DNA of 64,000 bases, from positions 4,639,501-4,703,500 of the forward strand of contig NZ_CP091851.1 of NCBI RefSeq assembly GCF_022059845.1, written 5' to 3'. Under the pieces are notes generated by a model. It saw only the letters and a list, made by a program, of their open reading frames with translations, ran no database searches and was not told the DNA's origin. The DNA is from Terrirubrum flagellatum (lineage in GTDB: Bacteria; Pseudomonadota; Alphaproteobacteria; Rhizobiales; Beijerinckiaceae). The position numbers and the translations under genes are program-made. Positions 55,277 through 64,000 of the stretch are shown in pieces. The first letter of the stretch is position 1; each line of letters opens with the position of its first letter.

Positions 55277-55933
55277 GTGGATCGCGCCGAGGTCGCGAGA
55301 ATCCTCGATGTTTCACATGAAACATTGGGGGCGCTTGATCGATATATCGATCTGCTTCGCAAATGGCAGGCGCGAATCAATCTGGTCGCTGCGCCGACGC
55401 TTGATGACGTCTGGGCGCGTCACATTCTCGACTGCGGACAGCTTTTGGCCTTCGCTCCGGAAACGGCGGAGCGCTGGGTCGATATTGGCAGCGGCGCCGG
55501 ACTGCCTGGGCTGGTTCTGGCGATCCTGTTACGGGAAAAGCGCCCAACCGATCGAATGGTTTTGGTCGAGTCGAATCAGAAGAAATGCGCCTTTCTGCTG
55601 GAAGCGATCCGCGTAACTGGAGCGCCGGCCAGCGTGCGCTCCGGGCGAATTGAACAGGTCGTGAGCGGTCCAGCGGCTCCGGAATGCGACGTTGTGACCG
55701 CCAGGGCGCTGGCTCCGCTCAAAGATTTGCTCGAACTCGCATCTCCTTTGTTGATGAAGGGCGCGATGGGCTTGTTTCCCAAGGGCCAAGATGTTGATGC
55801 TGAATTGACCGACGCCGCTAAATCTTGGAAGATGGAAGTCAAGTTGTTGCCTAGTCTGACAGATCCCCACGGCCGGATCGCGTGCGTCAGGGCGCTTGCG
55901 TCTCGTCTTTCCAGTGACGGAACTCTGTCATGA
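55277..55933 (+). CDS. rsmG: 16S rRNA (guanine(527)-N(7))-methyltransferase RsmG
   Basis: A 218-residue methyltransferase (GidB). The SAM motif is DIGSGAGLPG (69-78), followed by SNQKKCAFLLEA and the start region LDRYIDLLRKWQARINLV. The start is GTG at 55277, immediately after the mnmG stop. Codons 11-16 (D-V-S-H-E-T) coincide with a parS site (55309-55324). The stop overlaps the parA ATG. Confidence 0.95.
   Translation: MDRAEVARILDVSHETLGALDRYIDLLRKWQARINLVAAPTLDDVWARHILDCGQLLAFAPETAERWVDIGSGAGLPGLVLAILLREKRPTDRMVLVESNQKKCAFLLEAIRVTGAPASVRSGRIEQVVSGPAAPECDVVTARALAPLKDLLELASPLLMKGAMGLFPKGQDVDAELTDAAKSWKMEVKLLPSLTDPHGRIACVRALASRLSSDGTLS
55309..55324. other. parS: parS site 3 within rsmG (TGTTTCACATGAAACA)
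   Basis: The same 16 bases as parS site 2, here inside the rsmG coding region, where they encode Val-Ser-His-Glu-Thr plus the wobble base of the preceding codon. It lies about 2 kb from sites 1 and 2 and about 600 bases before parA. A silent change could be tolerated, but the protein segment is also conserved in the family. Confidence 0.9.
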
Positions 55934-56763
55934 CCTCGAATTCGATCGATCTTCTGCCGGCCGACAAGGCTGCGCGCATTATCGTCATCGCCAACCAGAA
56001 GGGCGGCGTCGGCAAAACGACAACCGCCATCAATCTTGGTACGGCGCTGGCTGCGATTGGCGAGAGTGTGCTGATCGTCGACCTCGACCCCCAAGGCAAC
56101 GCCTCGACGGGCCTCGGCATCGATCGCAAATCTCGTCGCATCTCCACCTATGATGTGCTGGTCGGCGATGCGCAGCTTGGGCAGTCCATCGTCGCGACCC
56201 GAGTTCCGAACCTCTCGGTGGCGCCGTCGACGCTTGACCTTCTCGGCGTCGAGCTGGAGATCGCTTCAGAGCGGGATCGCGCGACGCGACTCCGGGCCGC
56301 GATCCGGGCGCATCGCGAAGATCAAACGCAACCGCAATTCTCCTACATTCTCATCGACTGCCCGCCGTCGCTCAACCTGCTGACAATCAATGCGTTGACG
56401 GCGTCAGATGCGGTGCTGGTGCCGCTGCAGTGCGAGTTCTTCGCGCTCGAAGGTTTGAGCCAGATCCTCAAGACGGTGGAGCAGGTGCGAGCGTCGCTTA
56501 ATCCGGGGCTGACGATCCATGGGATCGTGCTGACCATGTTCGATCCCCGGAATAATCTCGCCGGCCAGGTCGTGGCGGATGTCCGTCAGATCATGGGCGA
56601 CAAGGTTTATGACACGATCATCCCGCGTAATGTCCGGGTCTCCGAAGCGCCGTCGCACGGCAAGCCGGCATTGCTTTACGATCTGAAATGCGCGGGATCG
56701 CAGGCCTATCTCCGTCTGGCGTCGGAGGTTATCAAGCGCGAACAGAACCTTCTCGCCGCCTAA
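55930..56763 (+). CDS. parA: Chromosome partitioning ATPase ParA (Soj)
   Basis: A 277-residue Walker-type ATPase that moves the ParB-parS complex after replication. The deviant Walker A motif is K24-GGVGKT30 (ANQKGGVGKTTTAINLG); VLIVDLDPQGNASTGLG and YILIDCPPSLNLLT follow. The start overlaps the rsmG stop (ATGA). Chromosomal type: N-terminal DNA-binding domain of plasmid ParA is missing. Confidence 0.96.
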   Translation: MTSNSIDLLPADKAARIIVIANQKGGVGKTTTAINLGTALAAIGESVLIVDLDPQGNASTGLGIDRKSRRISTYDVLVGDAQLGQSIVATRVPNLSVAPSTLDLLGVELEIASERDRATRLRAAIRAHREDQTQPQFSYILIDCPPSLNLLTINALTASDAVLVPLQCEFFALEGLSQILKTVEQVRASLNPGLTIHGIVLTMFDPRNNLAGQVVADVRQIMGDKVYDTIIPRNVRVSEAPSHGKPALLYDLKCAGSQAYLRLASEVIKREQNLLAA

Positions 56764-56805
56764 GTCTAGAGCTGGCTGAGTGATATCCTGGGATAGGCGG
56801 GGAGC

Positions 56806-57699
56806 ATGGCGATTCGGGAGCGTGTGATGGCGGACGATTCTCACCGGCCGCGACTCGGGCGGGGTTTGGCCGCCCTGATTGGTGATGTGGGAGACGAAAG
56901 CGAGGCGTTGACCCGTTCGCGGGGGCAAAAGCGCGTTCCGATCGAATTCCTGAAGCCTAATCCTAAAAATCCGCGCCGTTCCTTCAGCGAGGACGAGCTC
57001 GACGAACTCGGCGCGTCCATCCGCGAAAAGGGCATTCTGCAGCCCATCCTCGTTCGCGCCATTCAGGGGTTGGCTGACGCCTATGAGATCATCGCCGGTG
57101 AGCGGCGCTGGCGTGCGGCGCAGCGAGCCGGACTCCATGATGTGCCTGTGATCGCCGTTGAGGCGAGCGATCGCGACGCCATGGAAATGGCGATCATCGA
57201 AAACGTCCAGCGCTCCGATCTCAACGCGATGGAGGAAGCGGGCGGCTACGACCGGTTGATGAGCGAGCACGGCTATACGCAGAACGATCTCGCCAAGGTG
57301 ATCGGCAAGAGCCGCAGCCATGTCGCGAATACGCTGCGGTTGCTGAAATTGCCGGATGCGGTGCGCTCCTCGGTGGAAGACGGCTCACTCTCCGCCGGCC
57401 ATGCGCGCGCCCTGCTTGCGGTCGCCGATCCCGAAAAGGTCGCGAAGATGGTGGTCGATCAGGGGCTTACCGTTCGCGACGTCGAGCGGATTGGCCAGCG
57501 CGGCGCTGAATCGGCGCCGGAGAAGAAAGGCCGCAAGACTGCGCCCAAGGATCCTGACACGCTCGCCGTTGAGAAAGCGTTGGAAGAAGTCCTCGGCCTT
57601 GCGGTTTCGATCGATCATCGCGGCGAGGGCGGAGAAGTCCGCATCAAATATCGCACGCTTGAGCAGCTTGACGGCCTCTGCCGCCGACTCAAGCACTGA
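56806..57699 (+). CDS. parB: Chromosome partitioning protein ParB (Spo0J)
   Basis: A 297-residue CTP-dependent clamp that loads at parS. The N-terminal RLGRGLAALIGD peptide (about 16-27) contacts ParA, the CTP-binding GERRWRAAQ (98-106) and ENVQRSDLN (132-140) are intact, and the helix-turn-helix is at about 158-180. The start is ATG 56806 with GGGGAGC, or ATG 56827 (MADDSHRPRLGRG). It ends base-to-base with convergent holA. Confidence 0.95.
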   Translation: MAIRERVMADDSHRPRLGRGLAALIGDVGDESEALTRSRGQKRVPIEFLKPNPKNPRRSFSEDELDELGASIREKGILQPILVRAIQGLADAYEIIAGERRWRAAQRAGLHDVPVIAVEASDRDAMEMAIIENVQRSDLNAMEEAGGYDRLMSEHGYTQNDLAKVIGKSRSHVANTLRLLKLPDAVRSSVEDGSLSAGHARALLAVADPEKVAKMVVDQGLTVRDVERIGQRGAESAPEKKGRKTAPKDPDTLAVEKALEEVLGLAVSIDHRGEGGEVRIKYRTLEQLDGLCRRLKH

Positions 57700-58722
57700 T
57701 CAGCCGGCTCTTCGTGCGCCAAGCGCGATTCTGAGCAAGGTTCGATCGAGCGTCGCAATCGCCAGCTCGCTATTGGCGCGGCTGGCGAGGATCGACTCGC
57801 CGAGTTGGCGAATTGTCGGCGCCATACCTTCGCGCTTCCAGATTTGAAGCTGTCGCTCGAAAGCAGCGCGGCGGCGGAAGAACGGAATCGCTCGTTCGGC
57901 GACTGTGCGGGCTTGTTGGCCGGCATCGACTTGGGCGAGCGCCTGCGCCAGCGTCCAGGAATGGGTGAGGGCGGCCGAAAGAATCATGTCCGGCCGCTCG
58001 CCCTCCGCGAGAAGTTTCGACAAGGCGGGGAGCATCTGGCCGGTGTTGCCGCCAAAAGCGCCGTCGATTGCTTCATTGAGCGCGGCCGCCGAGGCGTCGC
58101 CGACAACGGCCTCGACATCTTCTGCGGTGACCTGATTGGATCCCGTCGCATAGGTGATCAGCTTCTCGACTTCACCGCGGCTCGCGAGCCGGTCGCCGCC
58201 CAGCATGGACAACAACAGCTCTTCCGCTTCCGGATCGATCGAAAGCCCCACCTTTCGAAAGCTCTCGCTGACCAGGCGCTGCAGCTCCGCGGGATCGTCG
58301 GCGTAGCAGGCAATGACGGCGGCGGTCGAAGATTTCTCGCAAGCGACGCGCAGCGGGGCGGACTTCTTGAGATCACCCGCCTCGAGAACGACGGCTGCAT
58401 CCCGAGGAGGAGCGCGCAGCAAGGGTTCGACCGCGGACACGATGTTTTTCGATCCAACGCGAACGCGCAGGGCCTTCCGGCCGCCAAATAATCCGATCGC
58501 GTTCGCTTCATCGGCCAGTTTGAGCGGATCGCTGGCGATTTCGTCGCCTTCCATACGGATAAGCTGAAACGGATCAGATGGGTCAGCGACGGACGCCGCT
58601 GATACGGCCATGGCGCGCTCCGCAACCAGGCCGGCGTCTGGTCCGTAAATCAGAACAACGGGATATCGCGGATCAGGTTTCTTGAGGAACCGGTCCGTTT
58701 CGCCGCGACCAAGCGCCGTCAT
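57700..58722 (-). CDS. holA: DNA polymerase III delta subunit
   Basis: A 340-residue clamp-loader subunit. The AAA-like pattern PVVLIYGPDAGLVAERAMAVSAA, VEPLLRAPPRDAAVVLEAGDLKK, FRKVGLSIDPEAEELLLSMLGGDRLASRGEVEKLITY and the C-terminal collar region are typical. The gene is convergent with parB, with no base between the stop codons, and follows lptE and leuS. Confidence 0.92.
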   Translation of the reverse strand: MTALGRGETDRFLKKPDPRYPVVLIYGPDAGLVAERAMAVSAASVADPSDPFQLIRMEGDEIASDPLKLADEANAIGLFGGRKALRVRVGSKNIVSAVEPLLRAPPRDAAVVLEAGDLKKSAPLRVACEKSSTAAVIACYADDPAELQRLVSESFRKVGLSIDPEAEELLLSMLGGDRLASRGEVEKLITYATGSNQVTAEDVEAVVGDASAAALNEAIDGAFGGNTGQMLPALSKLLAEGERPDMILSAALTHSWTLAQALAQVDAGQQARTVAERAIPFFRRRAAFERQLQIWKREGMAPTIRQLGESILASRANSELAIATLDRTLLRIALGARRAG

Positions 58723-58728
58723 GAGAGA

Positions 58729-59250
58729 TCAGGACGACCGATTCGCCATCGCCGCCGCAACACGCGTCCGGATCTGATCGGCCAGAAGTTTGGCGATGCG
58801 AATTTCGGCATCGCGCGCGGCGCGCACGGTGGCGTAGCGCTGGGTGGATCGATCATAGGTGGCGCTGCCGACAGCGGTCCCTTCAAAGATCGTCTTGCCG
58901 TCGCCAATGTTGACCAACGTGAACTTGGCGTTGCCGGTCAGCGTGGCGGATTCAGCGCGTGCGCTCGCAGTGTCAACGATGGCCGCCGCCTGCCCGAGAT
59001 ACGGGGTGATCGTCAGCCGATATCGCTTGGGCGATGGCGTTCCCGATCCATCCAGCATGAACATCAGTTCGCTGCGGAGATAATGGCCGAGACGATCAGG
59101 TATTTCAGGCACTTCGATCGCCGCGAGTTCGCTTTGCATGGAGGCCCCGGCAGCGGTTTCGCCATAGAGCGGCCGGAAACAACCCGCGAGCGAGAGCGAG
59201 ACGAGCGCGGACAGCGCGAAAGCGGCGGCGCGCCGCGAGAATCGGCTCAT
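58729..59250 (-). CDS. lptE: LPS-assembly lipoprotein LptE
   Basis: A 173-residue outer-membrane lipoprotein that plugs LptD and guides LPS to the cell surface. The signal is MSRFSRRAAAFALSALVSLSLAGC with lipobox LAGC (C24 becomes acylated); FRPLYG follows, as usual for the family. It lies directly after leuS and before holA, the standard order. The ATG at 59250 begins two bases after the leuS stop; the one at 59265 overlaps leuS. Confidence 0.9.
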   Translation of the reverse strand: MSRFSRRAAAFALSALVSLSLAGCFRPLYGETAAGASMQSELAAIEVPEIPDRLGHYLRSELMFMLDGSGTPSPKRYRLTITPYLGQAAAIVDTASARAESATLTGNAKFTLVNIGDGKTIFEGTAVGSATYDRSTQRYATVRAARDAEIRIAKLLADQIRTRVAAAMANRSS

Positions 59251-59251
59251 T

Positions 59252-61870
59252 TCAGGCGACGACATTGACGATCCTCTGGGGTACGACAATGAACTTCCGA
59301 ACCGGCCGGCCTTCCATCGCCCGTTGCACCGCGTCCAGCGCCAGCACGGCCGATTCGATCTCTTTGTCATCGGCGTCGCGAGCGACGGTCACGTCGGCGC
59401 GTTTGCGGCCATTTACTTGCACCGGCAAAGTAATTTGCTCCTCGATCAGCTTCGCCCGATCGAGCGTCGGCCAGGGCGCTTCCGCCGCCAGGCCGCCGCC
59501 CTCAAGCGCAGCCCAGCATTCTTCCGCCAAGTGCGGCATCATCGGGGCCATCATCTGCAAAAGCATAAAGGTGGCTGTGCGCAACGCAGTCGGCGCCTTC
59601 GCTTTGCCGGCTTCCGATTCCAATGTGTTGGTCAGGGTATAGAGGAACGCGACGGCTCGATTGAAACCCAATCCTTCGATCGCCCGCTCGACCTGCTCCA
59701 GCGTCTTGTGCGCAGCCTTCAGGATAGCTTCGGCGTGGGCGATATCATCCGCGATCCGCTGCGCCGACTTCACCTGATTGACCAACCGCCAGACACGCTG
59801 GGCGTAACGATACGCCCCCTGAACGCCGTCCTCCGTCCAGATCACGTCGCGTTCGGGGGGCGAATCCGACAGCATGAACCAGCGCGCCGTGTCGGCGCCC
59901 CAGGAGCCGAGAATGTCATCGGGATCGACCACATTCTTCTTCGACTTCGACATCTTCTCGATCGGACCGATCTCGATCGGCGCGCCGGTGTCGACATGCG
60001 CGGCCTTCCGGGCGCCGCCTTCGCCCTCGATGCGCACTTCGCTCGGCAGCACGTAGGCGCCATCGGCGGCGCGATAAGTCTCGTGGACCACCATGCCCTG
60101 CGTGAAGAGGCCCTGAAACGGCTCCTCGACCTCATTCACATGGCCGGTGACCTTCATCGCGCGTGAGAAGAAGCGCGAATAGAGCAGGTGCAGAATCGCA
60201 TGCTCGATGCCGCCGATATACTGATTGACCGGCAGCCAGCCGGTCTTGCCGTCCACCGCCGACAGGGTTGTCGGGGCCTGATCGTTCTGTGGGTCGGTGA
60301 AACGGGCGAAGTACCAGGACGAATCGACGAAGGTGTCCATGGTGTCGGTGTCGCGCCGCGCCGGCTTGGCGCATTGCGGGCAGGCGACGTGTTTCCAGCT
60401 CGGATGGTGATCGAGCGGATTGCCTGGCTTGTCGAAGGTGACGTCGTCGGGGAGACGCACCGGCAGATCGCCGATCGGAACCGGGACCGCGCCGCAATCG
60501 TCGCAATGGATCACCGGGATCGGACAGCCCCAATAGCGCTGCCGCGAGATCAGCCAATCGCGCAGGCGAAAATTGACTTTGCGCTGCGCGGCGGCGCGGC
60601 CGGCAAGCTGCTGCTTTTCCAATCGCGACGCCGCTTCCGCGAACGCCGCCGCTGTCGACAGCCCGTCCATGAAGCGGGAATTGATCATCACGCCGTCATC
60701 GACATAAGGTTTGCCGGCTTGTATTTCCGCCAAAACAGCATCGCGGATCGCCGGATCGCTAGGAACAACCACGGGGATCACAGGCAGCTCATACTTGCGC
60801 GCAAACTCCATGTCGCGCTGGTCGCCGCCGGGGCAGCCGAAGATCGCGCCGGTTCCGTAATCCATGAGAATGAAGTTCGCGACGTAAACGGGCACCCGCC
60901 AGTTCGGATCGAACGGATGGATCGCCTTGATCCCTGTATCGAAGCCCATCTTTTCCGCGGTCTCGAGCGTGGCGACCGACGTGCCCATGCGCCGGCATTC
61001 GTCACAGAAGGCCGCGAGTTCAGGATTCGTAGCAGATGCGGCCTTCGCGAGCGGATGGTCCGCTGCGACGGCCATGAAGGAGGCGCCGAACAGGGTGTCG
61101 GGCCGCGTCGTGTAAATCTCAAGCTCGCCAAAGCCTGCCGGCGCGCCTTCCGGCGCCAGGGCCCAGCGCAGCAGCAGACCTTCCGAGCGGCCGATCCAGT
61201 TGCGCTGCATCAGCTTGACCTTTTCCGGCCAGCGATCGAGCGTATCGAGCCCGTCCAGCAGCTCCTGCGACATGGATGTTATCTTCAGGAACCATTGGGT
61301 CAGGTCGCGCTGTTCAACGAGCGCATTGGAGCGCCAGCCGCGGCCGTCGATCACCTGCTCGTTGGCGAGCACGGTCATGTCGACCGGGTCCCAGTTCACC
61401 TTGGCTGACTTGCGCTCGACCAGCCCGGCCTTCCAGAAGTCGAGAAACATCTTCTGCTGGTGGCGGTAATAGCCGGGATCGCAGGTCGCGAGTTCGCGGG
61501 CCCAGTCCAGCGAGAGGCCCATGGTCTTGAGCTGCGCCTTCATGGTCGCGATGTTCTGATAGGTCCAGTCGCGCGGATTGACCTTGTTGTCGCGCGCCGC
61601 GTTCTCGGCCGGCAGGCCAAAGGCGTCCCAACCCATGGGGTGGAGGACATTATAGCCCTTCGCCCTCATATAGCGGGCGACAACGTCTCCCATCGTGTAG
61701 TTCCGGACGTGCCCCATATGGATGCGGCCGGAGGGATAGGGAAACATCTCAAGGACGTAATATTTCGGGCGCGGATCGTCATTGCGCGTGCGGAAAAGTT
61801 CGCGCGACTCCCATGCCGCCTGCCAGCGTGGCTCCGCTTCCTTGGGATTGTAACGTTCAATTTGGGTCAT
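59252..61870 (-). CDS. leuS: Leucyl-tRNA synthetase
   Basis: An 872-residue class I synthetase. The HIGH motif is HMGH in [15 protein letters not shown], the KMSKS motif is KMSKS in EKMSKSKKN, and a CP1 editing domain with [12 protein letters not shown] and GTGAIFGCP lies between. Length is normal. It heads the run leuS-lptE-holA and is divergent from yggS across 116 bases. Confidence 0.97.
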   Translation of the reverse strand: MTQIERYNPKEAEPRWQAAWESRELFRTRNDDPRPKYYVLEMFPYPSGRIHMGHVRNYTMGDVVARYMRAKGYNVLHPMGWDAFGLPAENAARDNKVNPRDWTYQNIATMKAQLKTMGLSLDWARELATCDPGYYRHQQKMFLDFWKAGLVERKSAKVNWDPVDMTVLANEQVIDGRGWRSNALVEQRDLTQWFLKITSMSQELLDGLDTLDRWPEKVKLMQRNWIGRSEGLLLRWALAPEGAPAGFGELEIYTTRPDTLFGASFMAVAADHPLAKAASATNPELAAFCDECRRMGTSVATLETAEKMGFDTGIKAIHPFDPNWRVPVYVANFILMDYGTGAIFGCPGGDQRDMEFARKYELPVIPVVVPSDPAIRDAVLAEIQAGKPYVDDGVMINSRFMDGLSTAAAFAEAASRLEKQQLAGRAAAQRKVNFRLRDWLISRQRYWGCPIPVIHCDDCGAVPVPIGDLPVRLPDDVTFDKPGNPLDHHPSWKHVACPQCAKPARRDTDTMDTFVDSSWYFARFTDPQNDQAPTTLSAVDGKTGWLPVNQYIGGIEHAILHLLYSRFFSRAMKVTGHVNEVEEPFQGLFTQGMVVHETYRAADGAYVLPSEVRIEGEGGARKAAHVDTGAPIEIGPIEKMSKSKKNVVDPDDILGSWGADTARWFMLSDSPPERDVIWTEDGVQGAYRYAQRVWRLVNQVKSAQRIADDIAHAEAILKAAHKTLEQVERAIEGLGFNRAVAFLYTLTNTLESEAGKAKAPTALRTATFMLLQMMAPMMPHLAEECWAALEGGGLAAEAPWPTLDRAKLIEEQITLPVQVNGRKRADVTVARDADDKEIESAVLALDAVQRAMEGRPVRKFIVVPQRIVNVVA

Positions 61871-61986
61871 GAAGCCGCAGGCGCGAAACGCGCGAAGTCC
61901 TTGCGAAAGTCGCGCGGACTCAGACAGAATCGCTTTACGCGGTCAACCAGTTTGCGGCGCAACAGAGCGCGGCGTAAGGGTTTGAC

Positions 61987-62682
61987 ATGACTGTTTCCGC
62001 CAACCCGACATTTGATCCAGCAGCAATCGCCGCGCGATATGCCGAGGTGCGGGAGCAGATCGATCGCGCGGCGCGTGACGCCGACCGCGATCCCCACTCC
62101 GTTTCGCTGGTCGCTGTATCGAAGCTCTTCCCGGCGGAGGCGATCGCGCCGGTGCTGGCGGCGGGCCAGCGCGTGTTTGGCGAGAACTATGTCCAGGAAG
62201 CGAAGGCCAAGTGGCCGGCGCTCCGGGAGGCGAACGCTGATGTCGAACTGCATCTCATAGGGCCCCTGCAGTCGAACAAGGCGAAGGAGGCCGTCGCGCT
62301 GTTCGATGTGATCGAGACGCTCGATCGCGAGAGTCTGGCGAAAGAACTCGCCAGGGAGATCCAGAAGCAGGGACGCAGCCCGAAGCTGCTGGTGCAGGTG
62401 AACACCGGCGAGGAGCCGCAGAAGGGCGGTGTGGCGCCGGCTCAGGTTAATGCGTTTATTTCTCTTTGCCGGCAATCTTACTCGCTCGCGATTGAAGGGC
62501 TAATGTGCATTCCTCCGGCGGAGCAGCCGCCTTCGCCCCATTTCGCGCTGTTGAACACAATCGCGAAGCGCAACGGTCTGAAGCTGCTTTCCATGGGTAT
62601 GAGCGCCGATTTCGAGCAGGCGATCATGCTGGGCGCGACGCATGTGCGCGTCGGAACCGCCATCTTCGGCCATCGAGGCTGA
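61987..62682 (+). CDS. Pyridoxal phosphate homeostasis protein (YggS/PLPBP)
   Basis: A 231-residue PLP-binding protein of the YggS family. K46 (LVAVSKLFP) is the PLP lysine; FGENYVQEAKAKW, LHLIGPLQSNKAK and SMGMSADFEQAI are further hallmarks. It helps keep PLP and amino-acid balance. It is convergent with the L,D-transpeptidase gene through a shared terminator. Confidence 0.93.
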   Translation: MTVSANPTFDPAAIAARYAEVREQIDRAARDADRDPHSVSLVAVSKLFPAEAIAPVLAAGQRVFGENYVQEAKAKWPALREANADVELHLIGPLQSNKAKEAVALFDVIETLDRESLAKELAREIQKQGRSPKLLVQVNTGEEPQKGGVAPAQVNAFISLCRQSYSLAIEGLMCIPPAEQPPSPHFALLNTIAKRNGLKLLSMGMSADFEQAIMLGATHVRVGTAIFGHRG

Positions 62683-62688
62683 GAGATC

Positions 62689-62716
62689 GCCGGCTTAAAA
62701 ATTTATTATAGCCGGC
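62689..62716. terminator. Bidirectional terminator
   Basis: GCCGGCT (62689-62695) and AGCCGGC (62710-62716) form a 7-bp stem around an A/T-rich loop, followed by TATTTTAT on the plus strand and preceded by an A-containing stretch. It lies between the convergent yggS and L,D-transpeptidase genes and even includes the last base of the latter. Confidence 0.7.
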
Positions 62717-63252
62717 TATTTTATGTCGATCACGCTGCCTCGCCCCAACCTCGGAAGCAGCTTGCGAAGCTCGTTTGGCTCGAAGGCGACGCAGCCAGCG
62801 GTCGGGGTCATCCCCAGGCGACAGAGGTGAATGAACACGGCCGAGCCGCGGCCTAGGATGCGCGGCCGCGCGTTGTGATCAATTTCCAGGATCAGATCGT
62901 AAAGCCGGTCCTGTCGCCAAAGCCGATCGTGATTGGCGCCGGGCGCAACTTTCACAGGATGATTGTAGCGCCGATTGGAAGAGTCCTCGCACCAGCCGTC
63001 CGTCGGGCCAATCCGCCTCGTAGCCCAGCTAAACGACCGGTTCGGCCAGCGATCCCCGCGAAACCATGCTGTAAGCACTCGGAAGCGGCCGATCGGCGTC
63101 GTCCCGTCGCCTTCCCGTTTCAGCGCCGCCGGCCGCATCCCGGAGCGCCCGATAGCGCAGGGAATGGCGCGTCCGCCAACGATCGCCTTGGCCCGATGAA
63201 TCGGATCAATCGACCGGCGGACGCGCAGAATTGAAAATTTCCGAGGCGCCAT
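62716..63252 (-). CDS. L,D-transpeptidase family protein (YkuD)
   Basis: A 178-residue protein of the YkuD fold. The catalytic His and Cys are H142 and C154 in FIHLCRLGMTPTAGCVAF. No signal peptide is obvious at the N terminus (MAPRKFSILRVRRSID), so it may be cytoplasmic or have a non-classical export. Such small COG3786-type enzymes are of unclear role. Its end lies in the bidirectional terminator. Confidence 0.85.
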   Translation of the reverse strand: MAPRKFSILRVRRSIDPIHRAKAIVGGRAIPCAIGRSGMRPAALKREGDGTTPIGRFRVLTAWFRGDRWPNRSFSWATRRIGPTDGWCEDSSNRRYNHPVKVAPGANHDRLWRQDRLYDLILEIDHNARPRILGRGSAVFIHLCRLGMTPTAGCVAFEPNELRKLLPRLGRGSVIDIK

Positions 63253-63326
63253 CTCGCAAAACTCTGGAATGCGCCTCGCGCCCCGTTATGCAAGGACGAA
63301 GCTCTGTTGGCCTCACATTATATCGC

Positions 63327-63926
63327 ATGTCTGCAAGCAATTCCGGGCAGTCGGATGTCTCCGGAAACGGAGCATCGATCGATTCTCCTGCCACACCGCC
63401 GGCGGTCCGGCGATACCGTTACAGTTTTACCGGCGTCGCGTTTCCTCTTTTGTTTCTCGGGGTGATAGTGATCGTTTGCTTAGCAATGGCTTATGGTTCG
63501 CTGGATCCGGCATTCTACGCGCGCAACCATGGAGGACGATACGCTTGGTTCGAGGCTTTGATGAGAAGCACTCCGATTTGGCTCCGTGTGACGACATGGA
63601 TTGCGCTTGCGGTGTTTGTGATTCTTGCCGCATCGAGACTACTCGCACGATTACTGAGCGTCGAAGCCGCGCTCGTTCTTTCTGCGGAAGGCGCTACTGG
63701 CTTCGAATACAGTATGCGTGGCGTGCGGCGCACAATCCGCTGGTCAGATATTTCGGGATTTCAGGCTTCGCACCGTGAGAGGATATTGCTTATCAACGGT
63801 GTCGATTGGAGCAGCGGTCCAACGCCGAAGAAAGTTACCTTGGTCGTTGATGCGAAAATGCTGGGTTACTCTGCGGCTGGTCTCGTGAAGGAAATCAACA
63901 GTTATCGCGATCTTTATCTGGAATAG
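63327..63926 (+). CDS. Small membrane protein of unknown function
   Basis: A 199-residue protein with two predicted membrane helices (about 36-56 and 86-108), a Ser/Asn-rich start, and a cytoplasmic C-terminal half (SAEGATGFEYSMRGVRRTIRWSDISGFQASHRERILLING) whose beta-rich pattern and RWSDISGF core recall a bacterial PH-like domain. I do not recognise the family. Its base composition looks lower in GC than the neighbours. The ATG at 63327 is preferred since the frame upstream is unconserved. Confidence 0.65.
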   Translation: MSASNSGQSDVSGNGASIDSPATPPAVRRYRYSFTGVAFPLLFLGVIVIVCLAMAYGSLDPAFYARNHGGRYAWFEALMRSTPIWLRVTTWIALAVFVILAASRLLARLLSVEAALVLSAEGATGFEYSMRGVRRTIRWSDISGFQASHRERILLINGVDWSSGPTPKKVTLVVDAKMLGYSAAGLVKEINSYRDLYLE

Positions 63927-64000
63927 GTGTGATCACCGCCCCGCAGCAGATACGCGGAACGGCGATCAATATGGGATCGAGCTTATAGAAGCGTCCCCTT

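Overview
The window is GC-rich chromosomal DNA of an alphaproteobacterium, most likely of the order Hyphomicrobiales (Rhizobiales). The evidence is the hemE / ppsR-maf-aroE-coaE-dnaQ-secB arrangement around a replication origin, an Irr-type Fur regulator beside fabA-fabB-fabI, a betaine-lipid operon, an intracellular PHB depolymerase, GANTC and CtrA-type motifs, and dispersed palindromic repeats of a kind common in this order. Gene density is high, about 57 protein genes, and no rRNA, tRNA, CRISPR array, insertion sequence or prophage was seen. The genus cannot be fixed from the sequence alone. || Layout. 0-13 kb: housekeeping and accessory genes: a truncated exported-type protein, a composite palindromic repeat, an MmcQ/YjbR protein, a YqhA-like membrane protein, an MFS carrier, mepA with an SH3 protein, a GNAT enzyme, fmt, a FitAB-like toxin-antitoxin pair, def, an ArsR/AHSA1 pair, a second-type clpP, a Tat-type serine hydrolase, rmuC, a Nudix enzyme and small conserved proteins. 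13-18 kb: a Gfo/Idh dehydrogenase plus a DegT aminotransferase, then typA. 18-26 kb: three secreted or hypothetical proteins, phaZ, an ArsR-controlled hydrolase/NIPSNAP/ABM operon, a YgjP-like peptidase and a Bcr/CflA pump. 26-29 kb: plcP-btaA-btaB, a lipid-remodelling operon. 29-35 kb: PBP1A, a DsbA-like protein and the fabA-fabB-DUF3303-fabI operon, divergent from irr. 35-41 kb: SH3 protein, hydroxyacid dehydrogenase, glutathione S-transferase, SDR, amine oxidase and an NDUFA9-like protein. 41-59 kb: the origin domain, with secB, dnaQ, coaE, aroE, maf and ppsR on one side, the putative origin at 45287-45672, then hemE, hemJ, rho, an M20 amidohydrolase, a DUF255 protein, mnmE, mnmG, rsmG, parA, parB and holA. 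59-64 kb: lptE, leuS, yggS, an L,D-transpeptidase and a small membrane protein. || How the genes work together. The clearest ensemble is the chromosome replication and segregation region. The intergenic stretch between ppsR and hemE carries a perfect TTAA-N7-TTAA CtrA box, several DnaA-like boxes, and eight GANTC methylation sites in about 310 bases, five of them in 55 bases. About 8-10 kb away lie parAB and three near-perfect parS sites, one of them inside the rsmG coding sequence. Genes on both sides are mostly transcribed away from the origin. The second ensemble is a compact phosphorus-saving lipid pathway: PlcP would free diacylglycerol from phospholipids, and BtaA and BtaB would turn it into the betaine lipid DGTS. 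A third is unsaturated fatty-acid synthesis and elongation, with a translationally coupled DUF3303 protein of unknown role. Less studied arrangements are the ArsR-controlled ABM/hydrolase/NIPSNAP operon with a perfect 9-bp dyad, and a duplicated ATGCAnnTGCAT operator in front of a glutathione S-transferase.
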